Positions 54,852 through 64,000 of a stretch of 64,000 nucleotides of DNA are shown here, piece after piece (within the stretch, counting starts at the first letter, position 1; each line of letters opens with the position of its first letter). A program made the position numbers and the translations under genes. The stretch spans positions 1,426,001 to 1,490,000 of the forward strand of contig NZ_CP017194.1 of NCBI RefSeq assembly GCF_006770265.1. The letters run 5' to 3'. The stretch is from Lactococcus carnosus (GTDB taxonomy: Bacteria; Bacillota; Bacilli; Lactobacillales; Streptococcaceae). The notes below the pieces were generated by a model. The model saw nothing but the letters and a program-made list of their open reading frames with translations. It had not been told where the DNA came from and made no database searches.

Positions 54852-55127
54852 ATGAATAAAGTGAGACTATCAGTAACTGGACGCGTACAAGGGGTCGGTT
54901 TTCGTTATGCGACACATCAACTGGCTAAGAGACTAGATATTAGGGGTACTGTCAAAAATGAAGATGATGGTTCCGTTACGATCGAGGCCCAATCAGAGAA
55001 TAAGCTAAAGCTTCAGACCTTTATCAGTGCTATTCGAAAATCTCCTGCACCATTTGGTCGCGTAGACTATCTGGATGTCAAGCTGGCAAATTTTTCAGAT
55101 TTTGACGATTTTAATATGCTAAATTGA
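54852..55127 (+). CDS. acyP: acylphosphatase
   Basis: 91-residue alpha/beta sandwich enzyme that hydrolyses acyl phosphates. The phosphate loop GRVQGVGFR with Arg18 and the catalytic Asn36 in VKNEDDG are both present, followed by VTIEAQSE and the conserved end strand. AGGAGGA is 8 bases before the ATG. It is divergent from nrtR and ends in a very strong terminator. In Firmicutes it often neighbours the TrmH-type methyltransferase gene, as it nearly does here. Confidence 0.93.
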   Translation: MNKVRLSVTGRVQGVGFRYATHQLAKRLDIRGTVKNEDDGSVTIEAQSENKLKLQTFISAIRKSPAPFGRVDYLDVKLANFSDFDDFNMLN

Positions 55128-55132
55128 TGACA

Positions 55133-55182
55133 AAAAGCACCTGATAAAGTGAATTCGATCACTTTATCAGGTGCTTTTTTGC
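55133..55182. terminator. terminator between acyP and metF
   Basis: Perfect 16-base arms GCACCTGATAAAGTGA/TCACTTTATCAGGTGC with A-run before and T-run after; can serve both convergent genes. Confidence 0.95.
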
Positions 55183-55212
55183 GTTTTCTATCTATTTTTT
55201 ATATAGATTTTT

Positions 55213-56082
55213 TTACAGGTATTTAGTCATCATCGTATTCGCTACAAAGGGTTTATTCATGGTATAGATATGCACACCATCAACACCACGTGCTAACAAA
55301 TCATCTATTTGCTTACAAGCATATTCCATCCCAGCTTTTTGTAGATCCTCTGGTGAATCCTTGTATTTGTTGATGATCTTAATCAGTCGTGTGGGTAGAC
55401 TAGCACCAAAGAAGATCATGCGCTCTACTTGTGATTTTTGAAGGACAGGCATGATGCCCGCTGCAATCGGTGCCTCAATCCCTGAATTTTTAATATAGTC
55501 ATTTAATCTCAAAAATTTCTCGTTATCAAAGAAGAGCTGGCTAACAAATAAATTTGCGCCTGCATCATATTTACGCTTAACATGCTCAATATTCTCTACC
55601 TCCAAGGCACTATTCACATGGCCTTCTGGATAAATGGCCGCCGCAATATCAAAATCACCATTTTTTTTGATGTCATTAATCAGTTCGTAAGCAAAATGAT
55701 AGGCATCAGGAAAATCTGAACATGCAGCACCAACAGGCATATCACCGCTTAATGCCAAAATATTATTGACATTCTTTGCTTTTATGTCGGAAAGAATGGC
55801 CGCAATCTGTTCTGGATTGTTATTAATAGACGTCAAATGATGCATCGTCTCAATATTGTAATCCTTCTTGATTTTTTCTGCAATACGTAAGGTTTTATTG
55901 CCCTGATTGAAACTCCCCATTGCCCCGTAGGTCACACTGATGAAGTCAGGTTTGTTAGTCAATCCAGCTACCGTATGATAAATTGTTTCCACGCCAGCAT
56001 CTGTTTTTGGCGGAAAGATTTCTAGTGAGATGACAGATTTATTTTTTTTATTTTTAGTTTTATAGATATCAGTTATTTTCAT
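55213..56082 (-). CDS. metF: 5,10-methylenetetrahydrofolate reductase
   Basis: FAD enzyme that makes 5-methyl-THF for methionine synthesis. 289 residues, a TIM barrel with SLEIFPPKTDAG (catalytic Glu near residue 22), FISVTYGAMG, THHLTSI-like MHHLTSINNN, NILALSGDMP, ANLFVSQLFFDNE and APIAAGIMPV. Full length. There is no metE/metH next to it, so it acts with enzymes elsewhere. No ribosome site precedes the ATG; an extended -10 box (TGTTAGAAT) ends 6 bases before it. Confidence 0.93.
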   Translation of the reverse strand: MKITDIYKTKNKKNKSVISLEIFPPKTDAGVETIYHTVAGLTNKPDFISVTYGAMGSFNQGNKTLRIAEKIKKDYNIETMHHLTSINNNPEQIAAILSDIKAKNVNNILALSGDMPVGAACSDFPDAYHFAYELINDIKKNGDFDIAAAIYPEGHVNSALEVENIEHVKRKYDAGANLFVSQLFFDNEKFLRLNDYIKNSGIEAPIAAGIMPVLQKSQVERMIFFGASLPTRLIKIINKYKDSPEDLQKAGMEYACKQIDDLLARGVDGVHIYTMNKPFVANTMMTKYL

Positions 56083-56097
56083 AAGACTATTCTAACA
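56083..56097 (-). promoter_or_regulatory. extended -10 promoter abutting the metF start codon
   Basis: TGTTAGAAT (56097-56089), AGTCTT, ATG at 56082; same geometry as truA and nrtR. No Shine-Dalgarno sequence. Confidence 0.55.
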
Positions 56098-56151
56098 GGT
56101 TTTGCTATAGTTTAAAACTTGTTAAAAGTAGGTGTTTGTCATAGTTTTAAG

Positions 56152-57762
56152 TTATATCAAAAAAACTTCTTTGATGCCTTGAACTGAATTACAGCAGAAT
56201 ATTTTGTCTGCTTTCAATAAATCTGATTTGTACAGTAGGTGTTCCTGACACTGATTCGTATCTAGTAAGTGCTGTCGATAAATACCTGCGAGTAGACCAC
56301 TTGATACAGGTGGTGTGAACCAGTGACCTGCTATTTCTAAGATGACATTAGCACGCGACATCTCAGTTAGCTCACCCCGCTCATTAAAGAATAGTTCATC
56401 TTTAGTGGTATAGTAGGGACGCTGGGTGGTTTTATGATAAAGGAAATTTTGACTACTGTCTACAATCATCGGAGAAATAGCCACTTTATCAAAGGGAATT
56501 TGCTCTCTATAGCTGATATCGTAGTGACCATCTCGGCTCAAGGCAATACGCATCATACCATCTTGTTCTGGTTGAATTTTAGCGATATCCTCATGCAACT
56601 TAAAGCCATAGATACTAGCTGAATGACTTAATCTTGCCAGATGCTCAGCTTTAAAAGCTAGCTTGCCATTTTCAACCTTTAGTGTCTCAATCAGCTTAAC
56701 CTCATCCTGTAAAAATGAGGTCTTTGCTTGCGTCTCCAGCCATTCGTCAGTTGTATCTGAATCCCAGATAATAGCACCACCCACACGATAAGTAAAACTT
56801 GATGCACCTGCTTGACGCTGTAGGATACGAATCGGGACACTAAATATTTGTTGCTCAGGGCTTAGAAACCCGATTGCACCACAATAGATATCACGACTTC
56901 CTTGCTCAATCTTATCAATCAGCCGCATCGTTGATTCTTTTGGTGCACCAGTTATTGACCCATTCGGGAAAAGGGCTTCTAAAATCGTATATACAGAGGT
57001 ACCCTCTTCTAAGTCTGCTTCAATTTGCGAGGTCATTTGATGAACCGTTGCATGTGTCTCGACATCAAATAACTTACTTACAGCGACTGTCCCATTTTTG
57101 GCAATTCGACCAAGGTCATTGCGCATTAAATCGACAATCATCACATTCTCAGCTCTATTTTTCTCATCAGTCTTTAAAAAGTCAATCAGTACAGCATCTT
57201 CTGCTGCTGTTTTCCCACGTTTAACAGTCCCCTTCATCGGTCTTGTGGTGATATGCTCCTGCTTGACCTCAAAAAAAAGTTCAGGCGAGAAACTTAGCAA
57301 GGTATCATAGTCATTTTTTATGAACGTATTATAGGGAGTCCGTTGCTTAGTCAAAAGATGCTCGTAAAGCTTAAAGTCATCGCCATCATAGGGCACCTTG
57401 TAATCATAAGTATAGTTCACTTCATAGGTGTCACCTTGGCGCTGGGCTTGCTTAATTTTTGTAATTGCATCTGCATAGCCATCAAACGTGAGTTGGGCTT
57501 GTGGCACAAGTGTCAGGCTAGGCACAGCACTCGGTGTATAGGGTGTATAGCTATCAAATATCTCAAAGTATAGGAGTGGTAACTTAGAGGTGATGTCCTC
57601 ACCTAAAAATATGGCCTTTGCTTCGTAGCGGATATAGCCCACAGCATAATGCGTTTTTTGCCACTTCTCAAGTTCATCTAGTGCTGCTATAAAACTAGCC
57701 TTATCAAAAGCAATTAATGTCGTAAGTGCCTTGTCAAATTTTTTGTCATCATAAATTATCAT
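56152..57762 (-). CDS. pabB: aminodeoxychorismate synthase component I fused to aminodeoxychorismate lyase
   Basis: 536-residue bifunctional enzyme of 4-aminobenzoate (folate) synthesis. Residues about 1-340 form the chorismate-binding domain: YEVNYTYDYKV, FSPELFFEV, RPMKGTVKRGK, ENVMIVDLMRNDLGRI and FPNGSITGAPK. Residues about 350-536 form a PabC-like PLP-fold type IV domain: EHLARLSHSA, FFNERGELTEMSRANVIL and a SGLLAGIYRQHLL segment. A glutamine amidotransferase partner (PabA) is not in the window. ATG has no ribosome site; an extended -10 ends 10 bases upstream. Single-gene unit. Confidence 0.92.
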   Translation of the reverse strand: MIIYDDKKFDKALTTLIAFDKASFIAALDELEKWQKTHYAVGYIRYEAKAIFLGEDITSKLPLLYFEIFDSYTPYTPSAVPSLTLVPQAQLTFDGYADAITKIKQAQRQGDTYEVNYTYDYKVPYDGDDFKLYEHLLTKQRTPYNTFIKNDYDTLLSFSPELFFEVKQEHITTRPMKGTVKRGKTAAEDAVLIDFLKTDEKNRAENVMIVDLMRNDLGRIAKNGTVAVSKLFDVETHATVHQMTSQIEADLEEGTSVYTILEALFPNGSITGAPKESTMRLIDKIEQGSRDIYCGAIGFLSPEQQIFSVPIRILQRQAGASSFTYRVGGAIIWDSDTTDEWLETQAKTSFLQDEVKLIETLKVENGKLAFKAEHLARLSHSASIYGFKLHEDIAKIQPEQDGMMRIALSRDGHYDISYREQIPFDKVAISPMIVDSSQNFLYHKTTQRPYYTTKDELFFNERGELTEMSRANVILEIAGHWFTPPVSSGLLAGIYRQHLLDTNQCQEHLLYKSDLLKADKIFCCNSVQGIKEVFLI

Positions 57763-57780
57763 ATTAGCTTTATTATATCA
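57763..57780 (-). promoter_or_regulatory. extended -10 promoter close to the pabB start codon
   Basis: TGATATAAT (57780-57772), nine bases, ATG at 57762. Transcription would start 0-3 bases before the ATG; no Shine-Dalgarno sequence. Confidence 0.5.
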
Positions 57781-57837
57781 AATTACGAGATCATGTCTTT
57801 CCCTTAATGCCTGACTTGCACTTGCTTGCCAAAATCA

Positions 57838-57864
57838 GAAAAAAAAAACTGGCTTTCACCAGTT
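57838..57864 (-). terminator. Pmp23 gene terminator overlapping the stop codon
   Basis: Stem AACTGG-TGAAAG-CCAGTT with ten T residues behind it on the minus strand; the TGA stop is in the loop. Confidence 0.85.
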
Positions 57865-58449
57865 AAATAATTGAACGAGTTTCATATTCCAGCGGACTTC
57901 TTTTGCATAAAATATGTTACCGCCATTTTTATAAAGTTTTCCCTTGTTAAATCTAAGTGAATCCAAGGTAATATGATAGTATGCCTCTCCTGTCGTATTA
58001 CCTAGACTAGGCGCAACAACATCTTTGGAATAGGCTTCTGCTAAAGGTAAGGTATTCTTACCACCATGTTTAGCAATATAATCAACGTAAGCCTTACCAA
58101 AGTTATAGGCTTGCACACCAGTCCAAACATCAACACCCTGTTCATTAGCATAGGCTAATACTTCAGTCAGGTTAGTTATCCCTTGGTGAATGCTGTCTTC
58201 CTCAGTTTCAATCGTTTTTTCAGTAGACTCCGTTGACTGCATAACATCAGTATGCTTGCCTTTAGTTTCTGTATAGATAATCGATAAAACAAGCTCTCGA
58301 TTCCCTGATACTCCATATTTTTTTAAGGTTTGGGTCACAAAGTCATCGTACTGCATGACACTTTTAACATTCTCATGCGTCCGATACACCCAAAAGCCTG
58401 CACCTAAAACAATAACGAAGAGCAGTACTCTTTTAATAAATTTTAACAA
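57856..58449 (-). CDS. lysozyme-like membrane-anchored protein (Pmp23/CwlT N-domain type)
   Basis: 197 residues: N-terminal membrane anchor (about 6-22) and a lysozyme-like domain with the catalytic-type Glu in LSIIYTETKGKHTDVMQS (about residue 61), VDVWTGVQAYNFG and the LAEAYSKDVV region, as in pneumococcal Pmp23 and the lysozyme domain of CwlT. Pmp23 influences division-site hydrolases in pneumococcus; here a peptidoglycan role is inferred. Start TTG with GAGGAGGAG upstream. Placed after glyA and the nucleoid protein gene, as in streptococci. Confidence 0.85.
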   Translation of the reverse strand: MLKFIKRVLLFVIVLGAGFWVYRTHENVKSVMQYDDFVTQTLKKYGVSGNRELVLSIIYTETKGKHTDVMQSTESTEKTIETEEDSIHQGITNLTEVLAYANEQGVDVWTGVQAYNFGKAYVDYIAKHGGKNTLPLAEAYSKDVVAPSLGNTTGEAYYHITLDSLRFNKGKLYKNGGNIFYAKEVRWNMKLVQLFNW

Positions 58450-58499
58450 TACTCCTCCTCTTGTTTTTAAGGCTATGGTTAGACATCAGAAACTATTGA

Positions 58500-59483
58500 C
58501 TACCATTTATTCTTGATTTCCTCAATATTTTTGATGATAATCGAATAAGTGCCATCATTATTTTGAATAAATTCGACAGTTTCCGCATCTTCATATAAGG
58601 TCTGTGGCACAATCATCTCAATCCCATTTGACAGGGATAATTTTTGATTAGCCAATTTCTTTTCGATCTTATCCATGGGCATTTGATCAAATTTTATACT
58701 GTCAGGAATCCCTTCCTTGACTTGATCCTTAAAAGCCAGTCTAGCGGTCAGATTATCTGAAAATAATTGGTCAGCCAATGCTTCTGGACTGATATTTTCT
58801 TGCTTTTCAACCGCATGAAAAACCGTATTTTGTACCTTTTGAGAAAAAGCAAAATCGTCGTCATCAAAAGACTTGGCAACTGACTCAGCTGTCTTCTTGA
58901 TCAATTTAATCGCCTTATTTACGGAAATTTCAGGTTTTTCAGCAAGTAAATTTTCTGATATATAATGATAGTTTTTACCATTATATTTGATGCGCTTTTC
59001 TATCAGATGATAGCCAAACGTTACGCAGTTGATGGCAAGACCTTCATCTGCTGCACTACCTGCACCAGGTAATGATGACTCTGTTTTAGCAATTTTAATT
59101 TGACCATTAGTCCCATCAAAGGTATGTGAAAAAGCGTCTCTTAGTGCTAATCTGATAAAGGCAAAATGTGGCTGTGTCTCTATTTCATAAGACACAAAAA
59201 GCAAATCATTTTGCTTTTGATTTTCAGATAAGACAAATGCTTCTCGCCAAAAGTTAGCAACTGCTATCGTCGAATCGATAAAATCATCTGTTAGCAGTTT
59301 TAAAAACTGATTATCTTCTGATAGATGACCACGTTTGGCCTCATCAGAATAGATTTTTTCAACTTTTTTGGTCACATAATCTAGCATGACAGGGGTTAAT
59401 TCCATCAATTCCTTAGAAAAGGTAATCTCTGGATGGCCTGGATCAAAAGCATGTAAAATCGCTTTTTTTATATAGATATCCAT
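58500..59483 (-). CDS. nucleoid-associated protein (NdpA/YejK family)
   Basis: 327 residues matching the 37-kDa nucleoid-associated family: start MDIYIKKAILHAFD, central NQFLKLLTDDFIDSTI and AVANFWREAFVL, and many charged helices. DNA association is known for the enterobacterial relative; the role in Firmicutes is not established. No ribosome binding site is seen; the ATG lies 2 bases after the glyA stop, so it probably depends on translation of glyA. Conserved position between glyA and Pmp23 in lactococci and streptococci. Confidence 0.85.
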   Translation of the reverse strand: MDIYIKKAILHAFDPGHPEITFSKELMELTPVMLDYVTKKVEKIYSDEAKRGHLSEDNQFLKLLTDDFIDSTIAVANFWREAFVLSENQKQNDLLFVSYEIETQPHFAFIRLALRDAFSHTFDGTNGQIKIAKTESSLPGAGSAADEGLAINCVTFGYHLIEKRIKYNGKNYHYISENLLAEKPEISVNKAIKLIKKTAESVAKSFDDDDFAFSQKVQNTVFHAVEKQENISPEALADQLFSDNLTARLAFKDQVKEGIPDSIKFDQMPMDKIEKKLANQKLSLSNGIEMIVPQTLYEDAETVEFIQNNDGTYSIIIKNIEEIKNKW

Positions 59484-59485
59484 TT

Positions 59486-60739
59486 TTACTTAGCGTAAAG
59501 TTGGAAGTCATCTGTTAATGCTATTACTTCTACTTTAATTTGATCAAGCGCTGCTTGGTCATCTTTATTTTGGAAGGCACGAATAATAAATCCGGCTACT
59601 TTCACCGCTTCAGCTTCTTTGAATCCACGTGATGTGATCGCAGCTGAGCCAACACGAACACCAGACGTTTTAAATGGGCTGAGTGTTTCATAAGGTACGG
59701 CATTTTTGTTTAAGGTAATTGAGACAGTATCTAACAGATTTTGTGCTTCTTTACCATTGATGCCAAAACCAGTCACATTTAACATGAACATATGGTTATC
59801 AGTCCCACCAGAAATAACACGCAATCCAGCTTCTTCAAATGTTTTAGCCATAGCTTGGCTATTTTTAATCACTTGTGCTTGGTAATCTTTATAGGCAGGA
59901 TCTAGCGCTTCTTTAAAGGCAACCGCTTTAGCTGCGATGACATGCATCAAAGGACCACCCTGGATACCAGGGAAGATGGCAGAATTGATTTTCTTAGCCA
60001 AGGCTTCATCATTTGTCAATACCAAACCACCACGAGGTCCACGAAGTGTTTTATGTGTCGTAGAGGTTGTAATATCCGCAAATGGTACTGGATTTGGATG
60101 TAGACCTGCTGCAACCAATCCAGCGATATGTGCCATATCAACCATTAATTTGGCACCAACTGCATCAGCGATTTCACGGAATTTTGCGAAGTCAATCGTC
60201 CGAGAGTAACTTGAAGCACCAGCAACAATCAATTTAGGTTGTGTTGCTTTCGCTTGTGCTAATATTTGATCATAGTCTAATAATTCTGTTTCTTTATCAA
60301 CGTTATAGCCGACAAAATGATACGTTTTTCCAGAGAAGTTGACTGCTGCACCGTGTGTCAAATGACCACCAGCTGCTAAATCAAGTCCCATAACTGTATC
60401 CCCTGGTTCAATCAAAGCCAAGTATGCTGCTGCATTAGCTTGAGAACCTGAGTGAGGTTGCACATTTGCAAATTTTGCGCCAAAAAGTGTTTTGGCACGT
60501 TCAATCGCGAGATTTTCCGCAATATCAACACATTCAGTTCCACCGTAGTAACGATTACCAGGGTAACCTTCAGCGTATTTGTTGGTTAAAAGTGTGCCTT
60601 GGGCTGCCATAACAGCCTTAGAGACAACATTTTCTGAGGCAATTAACTCAATGTTTTGTTGTTGACGATTCTCTTCTGCGTGAATAGCATCCCACAGTTC
60701 TTGATCGTAAGCTTCGTAGTTAGACTGGTCAAAAATCAT
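59486..60739 (-). CDS. glyA: serine hydroxymethyltransferase
   Basis: PLP enzyme that converts serine and THF to glycine and methylene-THF, main source of one-carbon units. 417 residues, full length: N-terminal [51 protein letters not shown] and the PLP-binding lysine in [14 protein letters not shown] (about residue 228). GAGGTG precedes the ATG, which lies 11 bases inside the end of tsaC. It supplies substrate for metF in the same window. Confidence 0.96.
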   Translation of the reverse strand: MIFDQSNYEAYDQELWDAIHAEENRQQQNIELIASENVVSKAVMAAQGTLLTNKYAEGYPGNRYYGGTECVDIAENLAIERAKTLFGAKFANVQPHSGSQANAAAYLALIEPGDTVMGLDLAAGGHLTHGAAVNFSGKTYHFVGYNVDKETELLDYDQILAQAKATQPKLIVAGASSYSRTIDFAKFREIADAVGAKLMVDMAHIAGLVAAGLHPNPVPFADITTSTTHKTLRGPRGGLVLTNDEALAKKINSAIFPGIQGGPLMHVIAAKAVAFKEALDPAYKDYQAQVIKNSQAMAKTFEEAGLRVISGGTDNHMFMLNVTGFGINGKEAQNLLDTVSITLNKNAVPYETLSPFKTSGVRVGSAAITSRGFKEAEAVKVAGFIIRAFQNKDDQAALDQIKVEVIALTDDFQLYAK

Positions 60740-61346
60740 CCTTTATCACCTCGTAAATTTCGGATAGCGTCAGCGCACCTTGGCGCAGAATTGTCGGCAG
60801 CTCGCCTGTCAGGTCAACGATTGTCGAATCAATACCAGAGATACTCTCGTCAGCTTTTAAAACTGCTGCAATCTGACCACTTAAATCTGACAGGACATCC
60901 TGGGCCGTTTTAGGGCTAGGATTTCCTGTCAAGTTGGCAGATGGGCCAACCATTGGTCCAGTTTGTCGCAAAATTTCAAGCGTTGTTTGGTTGTCTGGCA
61001 TTCGGAAGCCAACTGTTGGCATACCATAATTGACAAGAGAAGGAACTCTTTTATTGGCTTCTAAAATCACTGTTAGACTGCCAGGCATAAATTTATTATA
61101 CAACTTTTCCAAATATTTTGGTTGATTTTGGGAGAAATATTTCATTTGTTCAAAACTTGAAATGTTTAAATTAAGGGCATGGTCATGCTGTCTATTTTTC
61201 ACTTGATAAATTTTTTCAACAACAGTATCATCAAGCGCTAAGCCAAATAGGCCATAAACGGTTTCAGTTGGCAAGGCAACGAGTTGTCCTGCCTGCAATA
61301 ATTCAACAGCTTTTGTGACGTCTTTTGATGTGAGTAATTCAGTCAA
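60729..61346 (-). CDS. tsaC: L-threonylcarbamoyladenylate synthase
   Basis: 205 residues of the YrdC/Sua5 fold that makes threonylcarbamoyl-AMP for the t6A modification of tRNA position 37. Seen: [13 protein letters not shown] (about 26-38), [47 protein letters not shown] and [10 protein letters not shown]. Start is TTG at the end of prmC (8-base overlap) with AAGGATAGG further upstream. Overlaps glyA by 11 bases, so it is part of the prfA-glyA chain. Confidence 0.93.
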   Translation of the reverse strand: MTELLTSKDVTKAVELLQAGQLVALPTETVYGLFGLALDDTVVEKIYQVKNRQHDHALNLNISSFEQMKYFSQNQPKYLEKLYNKFMPGSLTVILEANKRVPSLVNYGMPTVGFRMPDNQTTLEILRQTGPMVGPSANLTGNPSPKTAQDVLSDLSGQIAAVLKADESISGIDSTIVDLTGELPTILRQGALTLSEIYEVIKDDF

Positions 61347-62157
61347 TTGCGATCATCCTATCCTTTCCGCTTAGATCCTTTAAAACACGAATCCGTTTCC
61401 GAGGAAATTGTTCCTGAAAGAGTTGACTGACAGCCTTCCCTTGCAAGTATCCAATTTCCAAATATAACTTGCCTGTTGCTGTCAAAAATTGACCCGCTTG
61501 TGCTGCAATTTGTTCATAGATGGCAAGACCATCATTTTCTGCAAAGAGTGCTAGATGCGGTTCATACTTTAAGACATTATCAGCCATATCAGCTTTTTCA
61601 ACTTCAGCGATATAAGGTGGATTAGAGACAATAATATCATAGCAACCTGAAAGATTCCTAAACACGTCAGATTGAACAAATGAAACCGTCGAAATAGCGT
61701 TTTCTCTGGCGTTATGACGTGCTAAAGCTAAGGCGTCTGATGAAATATCAGCTGCTGTCATGTCCCAAGTCGGTTTCTGTTTAGCAAGTGATAAGGCGAT
61801 AGCGCCTGTCCCTGTACCAATATCTAAGATACTTGCTTGGCTTAACGCCCTATTTTCAGATAGAATCAAGCTGACCAATTCTTCAGTTTCAGGTCTCGGA
61901 ATCAAGGCACGCGCATCAACAGTAAGCGTGAGACCATAAAATTCTGTATTTCCTACAATATATTGGGCCGGTTCATCTTGCATCAGTCGTTTTGAAATAG
62001 TTGCTATAAATGCCATATCAGCTTCTGATACATCCGTATTTAATAACATAATAAAGTCGGTATAGCTGAGTTTTTTTGCATATCTAAAGACATAGCGCAA
62101 CTCTTCAGGTCGCGCCAATTCTTTTTCGTATGTTTGAAATAATTGTAAATAAGTCAT
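61339..62157 (-). CDS. prmC: release factor glutamine methyltransferase
   Basis: 272 residues. Methylates the glutamine of the GGQ motif in release factors, including the RF1 encoded two genes upstream. SAM site ILDIGTGTGAIALSLA (about 108-123) and the signature VSNPPYIA (about 180-187) are present, with an N-terminal helical substrate domain. Its ATG overlaps the mutY stop (ATGA). Normally it directly follows prfA; here mutY is between them. Confidence 0.95.
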   Translation of the reverse strand: MTYLQLFQTYEKELARPEELRYVFRYAKKLSYTDFIMLLNTDVSEADMAFIATISKRLMQDEPAQYIVGNTEFYGLTLTVDARALIPRPETEELVSLILSENRALSQASILDIGTGTGAIALSLAKQKPTWDMTAADISSDALALARHNARENAISTVSFVQSDVFRNLSGCYDIIVSNPPYIAEVEKADMADNVLKYEPHLALFAENDGLAIYEQIAAQAGQFLTATGKLYLEIGYLQGKAVSQLFQEQFPRKRIRVLKDLSGKDRMIAID

Positions 62158-63221
62158 AAATTTTCTTTCAGAGCAGCCTGTAATTTCAGTTGCAAAGTGG
62201 TTTGGGGTAACCCTTCATAGGCTTCTGGTGTCAGGTAGGTCCACTGCTCATCACCTGCAGCCACTTGAACTAACATCACTTGCCATTTTTGATGAGTAAA
62301 AAGATGTGTTAGAGGTGAGATGTTCAACTGCTTTGCATCAGCATAGGTTGTGCTGACCCCCTCATAAATCGCATCCCAAGAGTCAAACTCATGCAAGGGA
62401 AAAGTCCAAAAATTAGCCAGTAAACCAGTTTTAGGGCGTTGCATGTAGGCAAGTCCCCCCTCTTTTTCAGAGATAATCGCTGCATAAAACTTGGGCACTT
62501 GCTTTATTTTCTTAGACTTGATGGGAAAGGTTAATTCTGTCCCATCCTGGTAGCTGAGATTGAACTTAGCAAATGGCGAGTCAGCTTGGGTTTCTGCCTT
62601 AGCACGCATAAGTGATGTCCCTAAATCCATAATCGCCTGATTAAAATCTCCTGGTCGTTTGGGATCAACGATCGGTAAAATCACCTCATAAAAAAGGTGA
62701 CGTGATTTTGGCTGGGCAATATCAGCCTCTATTTTGAGTAAGCGTGAAAAGACACGAAACATGTTGCCATCAAGGGCAGGCACAGCCTCGCCAAAACTAA
62801 TACTTGCGATTGCTGCAGCTGTATAAGGGCCGATGCCTGCTAATGTTTGCAAGGATTTGGCAGTAGTCGGAAATTCACCATCAAAATCAGCCATGACTTG
62901 CTGGGCAGCTTTTTGCATATTTCGTACACGCGAATAATACCCGAGACCTGACCAGAGTTTGAGTAAGAGCTCTTCATCGGCACAAGCAAGTGCCTTAACA
63001 GTCGGTAATGCAGCTAAAAAGCGTTCATAATAGGGTATCACCGTCTCAACTTGTGTTTGTTGGAGCATAATTTCGCTAATCCAAACATGGTAGGGTAGCG
63101 TGTTCATTCGCCAAGGCAGGTGTGTCCGGCCTTTTTGGTCATACCAGTCGAGTAAGGTTGCCCTAAATTCAGTCACAACTTTATCAGATAAGTTGCCTGC
63201 TTTATCATACCAGTTGATCAC
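62154..63221 (-). CDS. mutY: A/G-specific adenine glycosylase lacking the iron-sulfur cysteines
   Basis: Removes adenine opposite 8-oxoguanine. 355 residues: catalytic Glu in [12 protein letters not shown] (about 49-60), helix-hairpin-helix [15 protein letters not shown], catalytic Asp in [12 protein letters not shown] (about 151-162) and a C-terminal Nudix-like domain with THLFTHQKW. After [10 protein letters not shown], where most MutY proteins have four cysteines (C-x6-C-x2-C-x5-C) for a 4Fe-4S cluster, the sequence is [16 protein letters not shown] and has none. Clusterless MutY proteins are known in some lactic acid bacteria. The gene overlaps prfA and prmC by 4 bases on each side. Confidence 0.93.
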   Translation of the reverse strand: MINWYDKAGNLSDKVVTEFRATLLDWYDQKGRTHLPWRMNTLPYHVWISEIMLQQTQVETVIPYYERFLAALPTVKALACADEELLLKLWSGLGYYSRVRNMQKAAQQVMADFDGEFPTTAKSLQTLAGIGPYTAAAIASISFGEAVPALDGNMFRVFSRLLKIEADIAQPKSRHLFYEVILPIVDPKRPGDFNQAIMDLGTSLMRAKAETQADSPFAKFNLSYQDGTELTFPIKSKKIKQVPKFYAAIISEKEGGLAYMQRPKTGLLANFWTFPLHEFDSWDAIYEGVSTTYADAKQLNISPLTHLFTHQKWQVMLVQVAAGDEQWTYLTPEAYEGLPQTTLQLKLQAALKENL

Positions 63222-64000
63222 TGTTTCAGGTCCTCAAGTTTTTGCGTTTGATCAGACAAAATTAAGGCATCAATCACATCCCCAAGCTTACCTGAAATGA
63301 TAGTATCTAGCTTTTGTAGCGTCAACCCAATACGATGGTCTGTCACGCGGTTTTGTGGAAAATTATAGGTACGAATACGCTCTGAGCGATCGCCTGTCCC
63401 AATCGTTGACTTACGCATCTCATCATTCTTATCTTGTTCGATCTGTGCGAAGTGGTCGTAGACACGAGCGTTGATAATTTTTATCGCCTTATCTCTATTT
63501 TTCTGCTGGTTACGTTCTTCTTGCATCTCAACTTTGATACCCGTTGGCACATGGACCATACGTACAGCAGTCGCAACTTTATTGACATTCTGTCCACCAG
63601 CACCAGATGCGTGGTAGATATCTATTCTAAGATCTTTCGGATCGATGTTAATATCGAAATCTTCTATCTCAGGCATAACAAGTACGGTAGCTGTTGAAGT
63701 ATGTACTCGGCCTTGTGTTTCTGTTTTTGGGACACGTTGGACACGGTGTGCACCACTTTCATATTTTAATTTTGAGTAGACTGAGTTCCCTGAAATCATC
63801 ACGGATACTTCTTTAATCCCACCAATTTCTGTCACATTTGACTCTAGTATCTCAAATTTCCAGCCCTGATTTTCAGAATATTTTTGATACATTGATAGAA
63901 GATCTCCTGCAAAAAGGGCAGCCTCATCCCCACCTGCGGCACCACGAATTTCCAAAATAATATTTTTTTCATCATTTGGATCCTTTGGTAAAAGTAAGAT
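63218..64000 (-). CDS. prfA: peptide chain release factor 1, C-terminal part
   Basis: Partial; the 5' end lies beyond the window. Visible: [18 protein letters not shown] of domain 2 and the catalytic GGQ in [18 protein letters not shown], with the RF1-type HRIGLTL end region. RF1 reads UAA and UAG and triggers peptide release. The reading frame runs open to base 64000. Its stop overlaps the mutY start by 4 bases. The GGQ glutamine should be methylated by PrmC from the same operon. Confidence 0.96.
   Translation of the reverse strand: MLLLPKDPNDEKNIILEIRGAAGGDEAALFAGDLLSMYQKYSENQGWKFEILESNVTEIGGIKEVSVMISGNSVYSKLKYESGAHRVQRVPKTETQGRVHTSTATVLVMPEIEDFDINIDPKDLRIDIYHASGAGGQNVNKVATAVRMVHVPTGIKVEMQEERNQQKNRDKAIKIINARVYDHFAQIEQDKNDEMRKSTIGTGDRSERIRTYNFPQNRVTDHRIGLTLQKLDTIISGKLGDVIDALILSDQTQKLEDLKQ

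Noticed and set aside
54686-54853. Longer nrtR start reaching into the acyP start region
   Set aside because: The added 56 residues are AT-rich and unlike the family, and would overlap the acyP start region.

Overview
The window looks like chromosomal DNA of a low-GC lactic streptococcal relative, most likely a Lactococcus (perhaps of the piscium/raffinolactis branch). Reasons: an lplA-pdhA-pdhB-pdhC-pdhD cluster, a class 1A (fumarate-type) dihydroorotate dehydrogenase, a coiA-pepF-O-methyltransferase-prsA run, a prfA-prmC-tsaC-glyA-nucleoid protein-Pmp23 run, and a pyrG leader of the G-slippage type. The genus is an inference from gene order and protein resemblance; no database was searched. 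Most genes are on the minus strand. I saw no rRNA, tRNA or CRISPR array.

Layout. 1-1.6 kb: 3' part of a nitronate monooxygenase gene and pyrD. 1.7-7.6 kb: pyruvate dehydrogenase complex and lipoate ligase (minus). 7.7-8.5 kb: alpha/beta hydrolase. 8.6-17.7 kb: alaS with a LURP-one gene behind one T-box leader, prsA, O-methyltransferase, pepF, coiA, Gfo/Idh oxidoreductase. 17.7-21.5 kb: DUF2834 protein, fhs, SemiSWEET, a 39-residue LPXTG anchor-only protein coupled to an NrdH-like redoxin, MepB. 21.7-25.7 kb: accessory, AT-rich region. It holds a secreted coiled-coil protein cut off from its promoter by an IS30-type element with a 14-bp target duplication, small unknown proteins and a CHAP-like lysin. 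It is bounded on the right by hup, whose 3' end and terminator recur 1.8 kb away, so it may be a prophage scar. 26-29.4 kb: YpmS/YpmR/DegV and hemolysin III. 29.7-35.3 kb: cellobiose/beta-glucoside operon (GH1, EIIB, broken PRD regulator, EIIA, membrane protein, EIIC) with a cre site. 35.4-41 kb: dnaE, DUF2929, pyrG. 41.4-43 kb: XRE/DUF3278 pair and a lipoprotein. 43-46.6 kb: acetyltransferase, TIGR01440 protein, ECF S component, pyridoxal/HMP kinase, truA. 46.7-51 kb: ABC exporter, AzlCD, a small unknown locus with gene scraps. 51.3-58.4 kb: rpsD with leader, TrmH methyltransferase, pnuC, nrtR, acyP, metF, pabB-pabC fusion, Pmp23. 58.5-64 kb: nucleoid protein, glyA, tsaC, prmC, mutY, prfA (partial).

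The genes mostly serve core metabolism: pyruvate to acetyl-CoA, pyrimidines, one-carbon/folate (fhs, metF, glyA, pabBC), NAD and vitamin salvage, and translation (alaS, rpsD, prfA, prmC, tsaC, truA). The least expected signals are a recurring promoter geometry that puts extended -10 boxes 5-9 bases before start codons lacking a ribosome binding site (gfo, truA, trmH, nrtR, metF, pabB), the orphan LPXTG anchor/redoxin pair, a MutY without the iron-sulfur cysteines inserted in the prfA-prmC operon, the T-box shared by a LURP-one gene and alaS, and the hup-bounded phage-like island.
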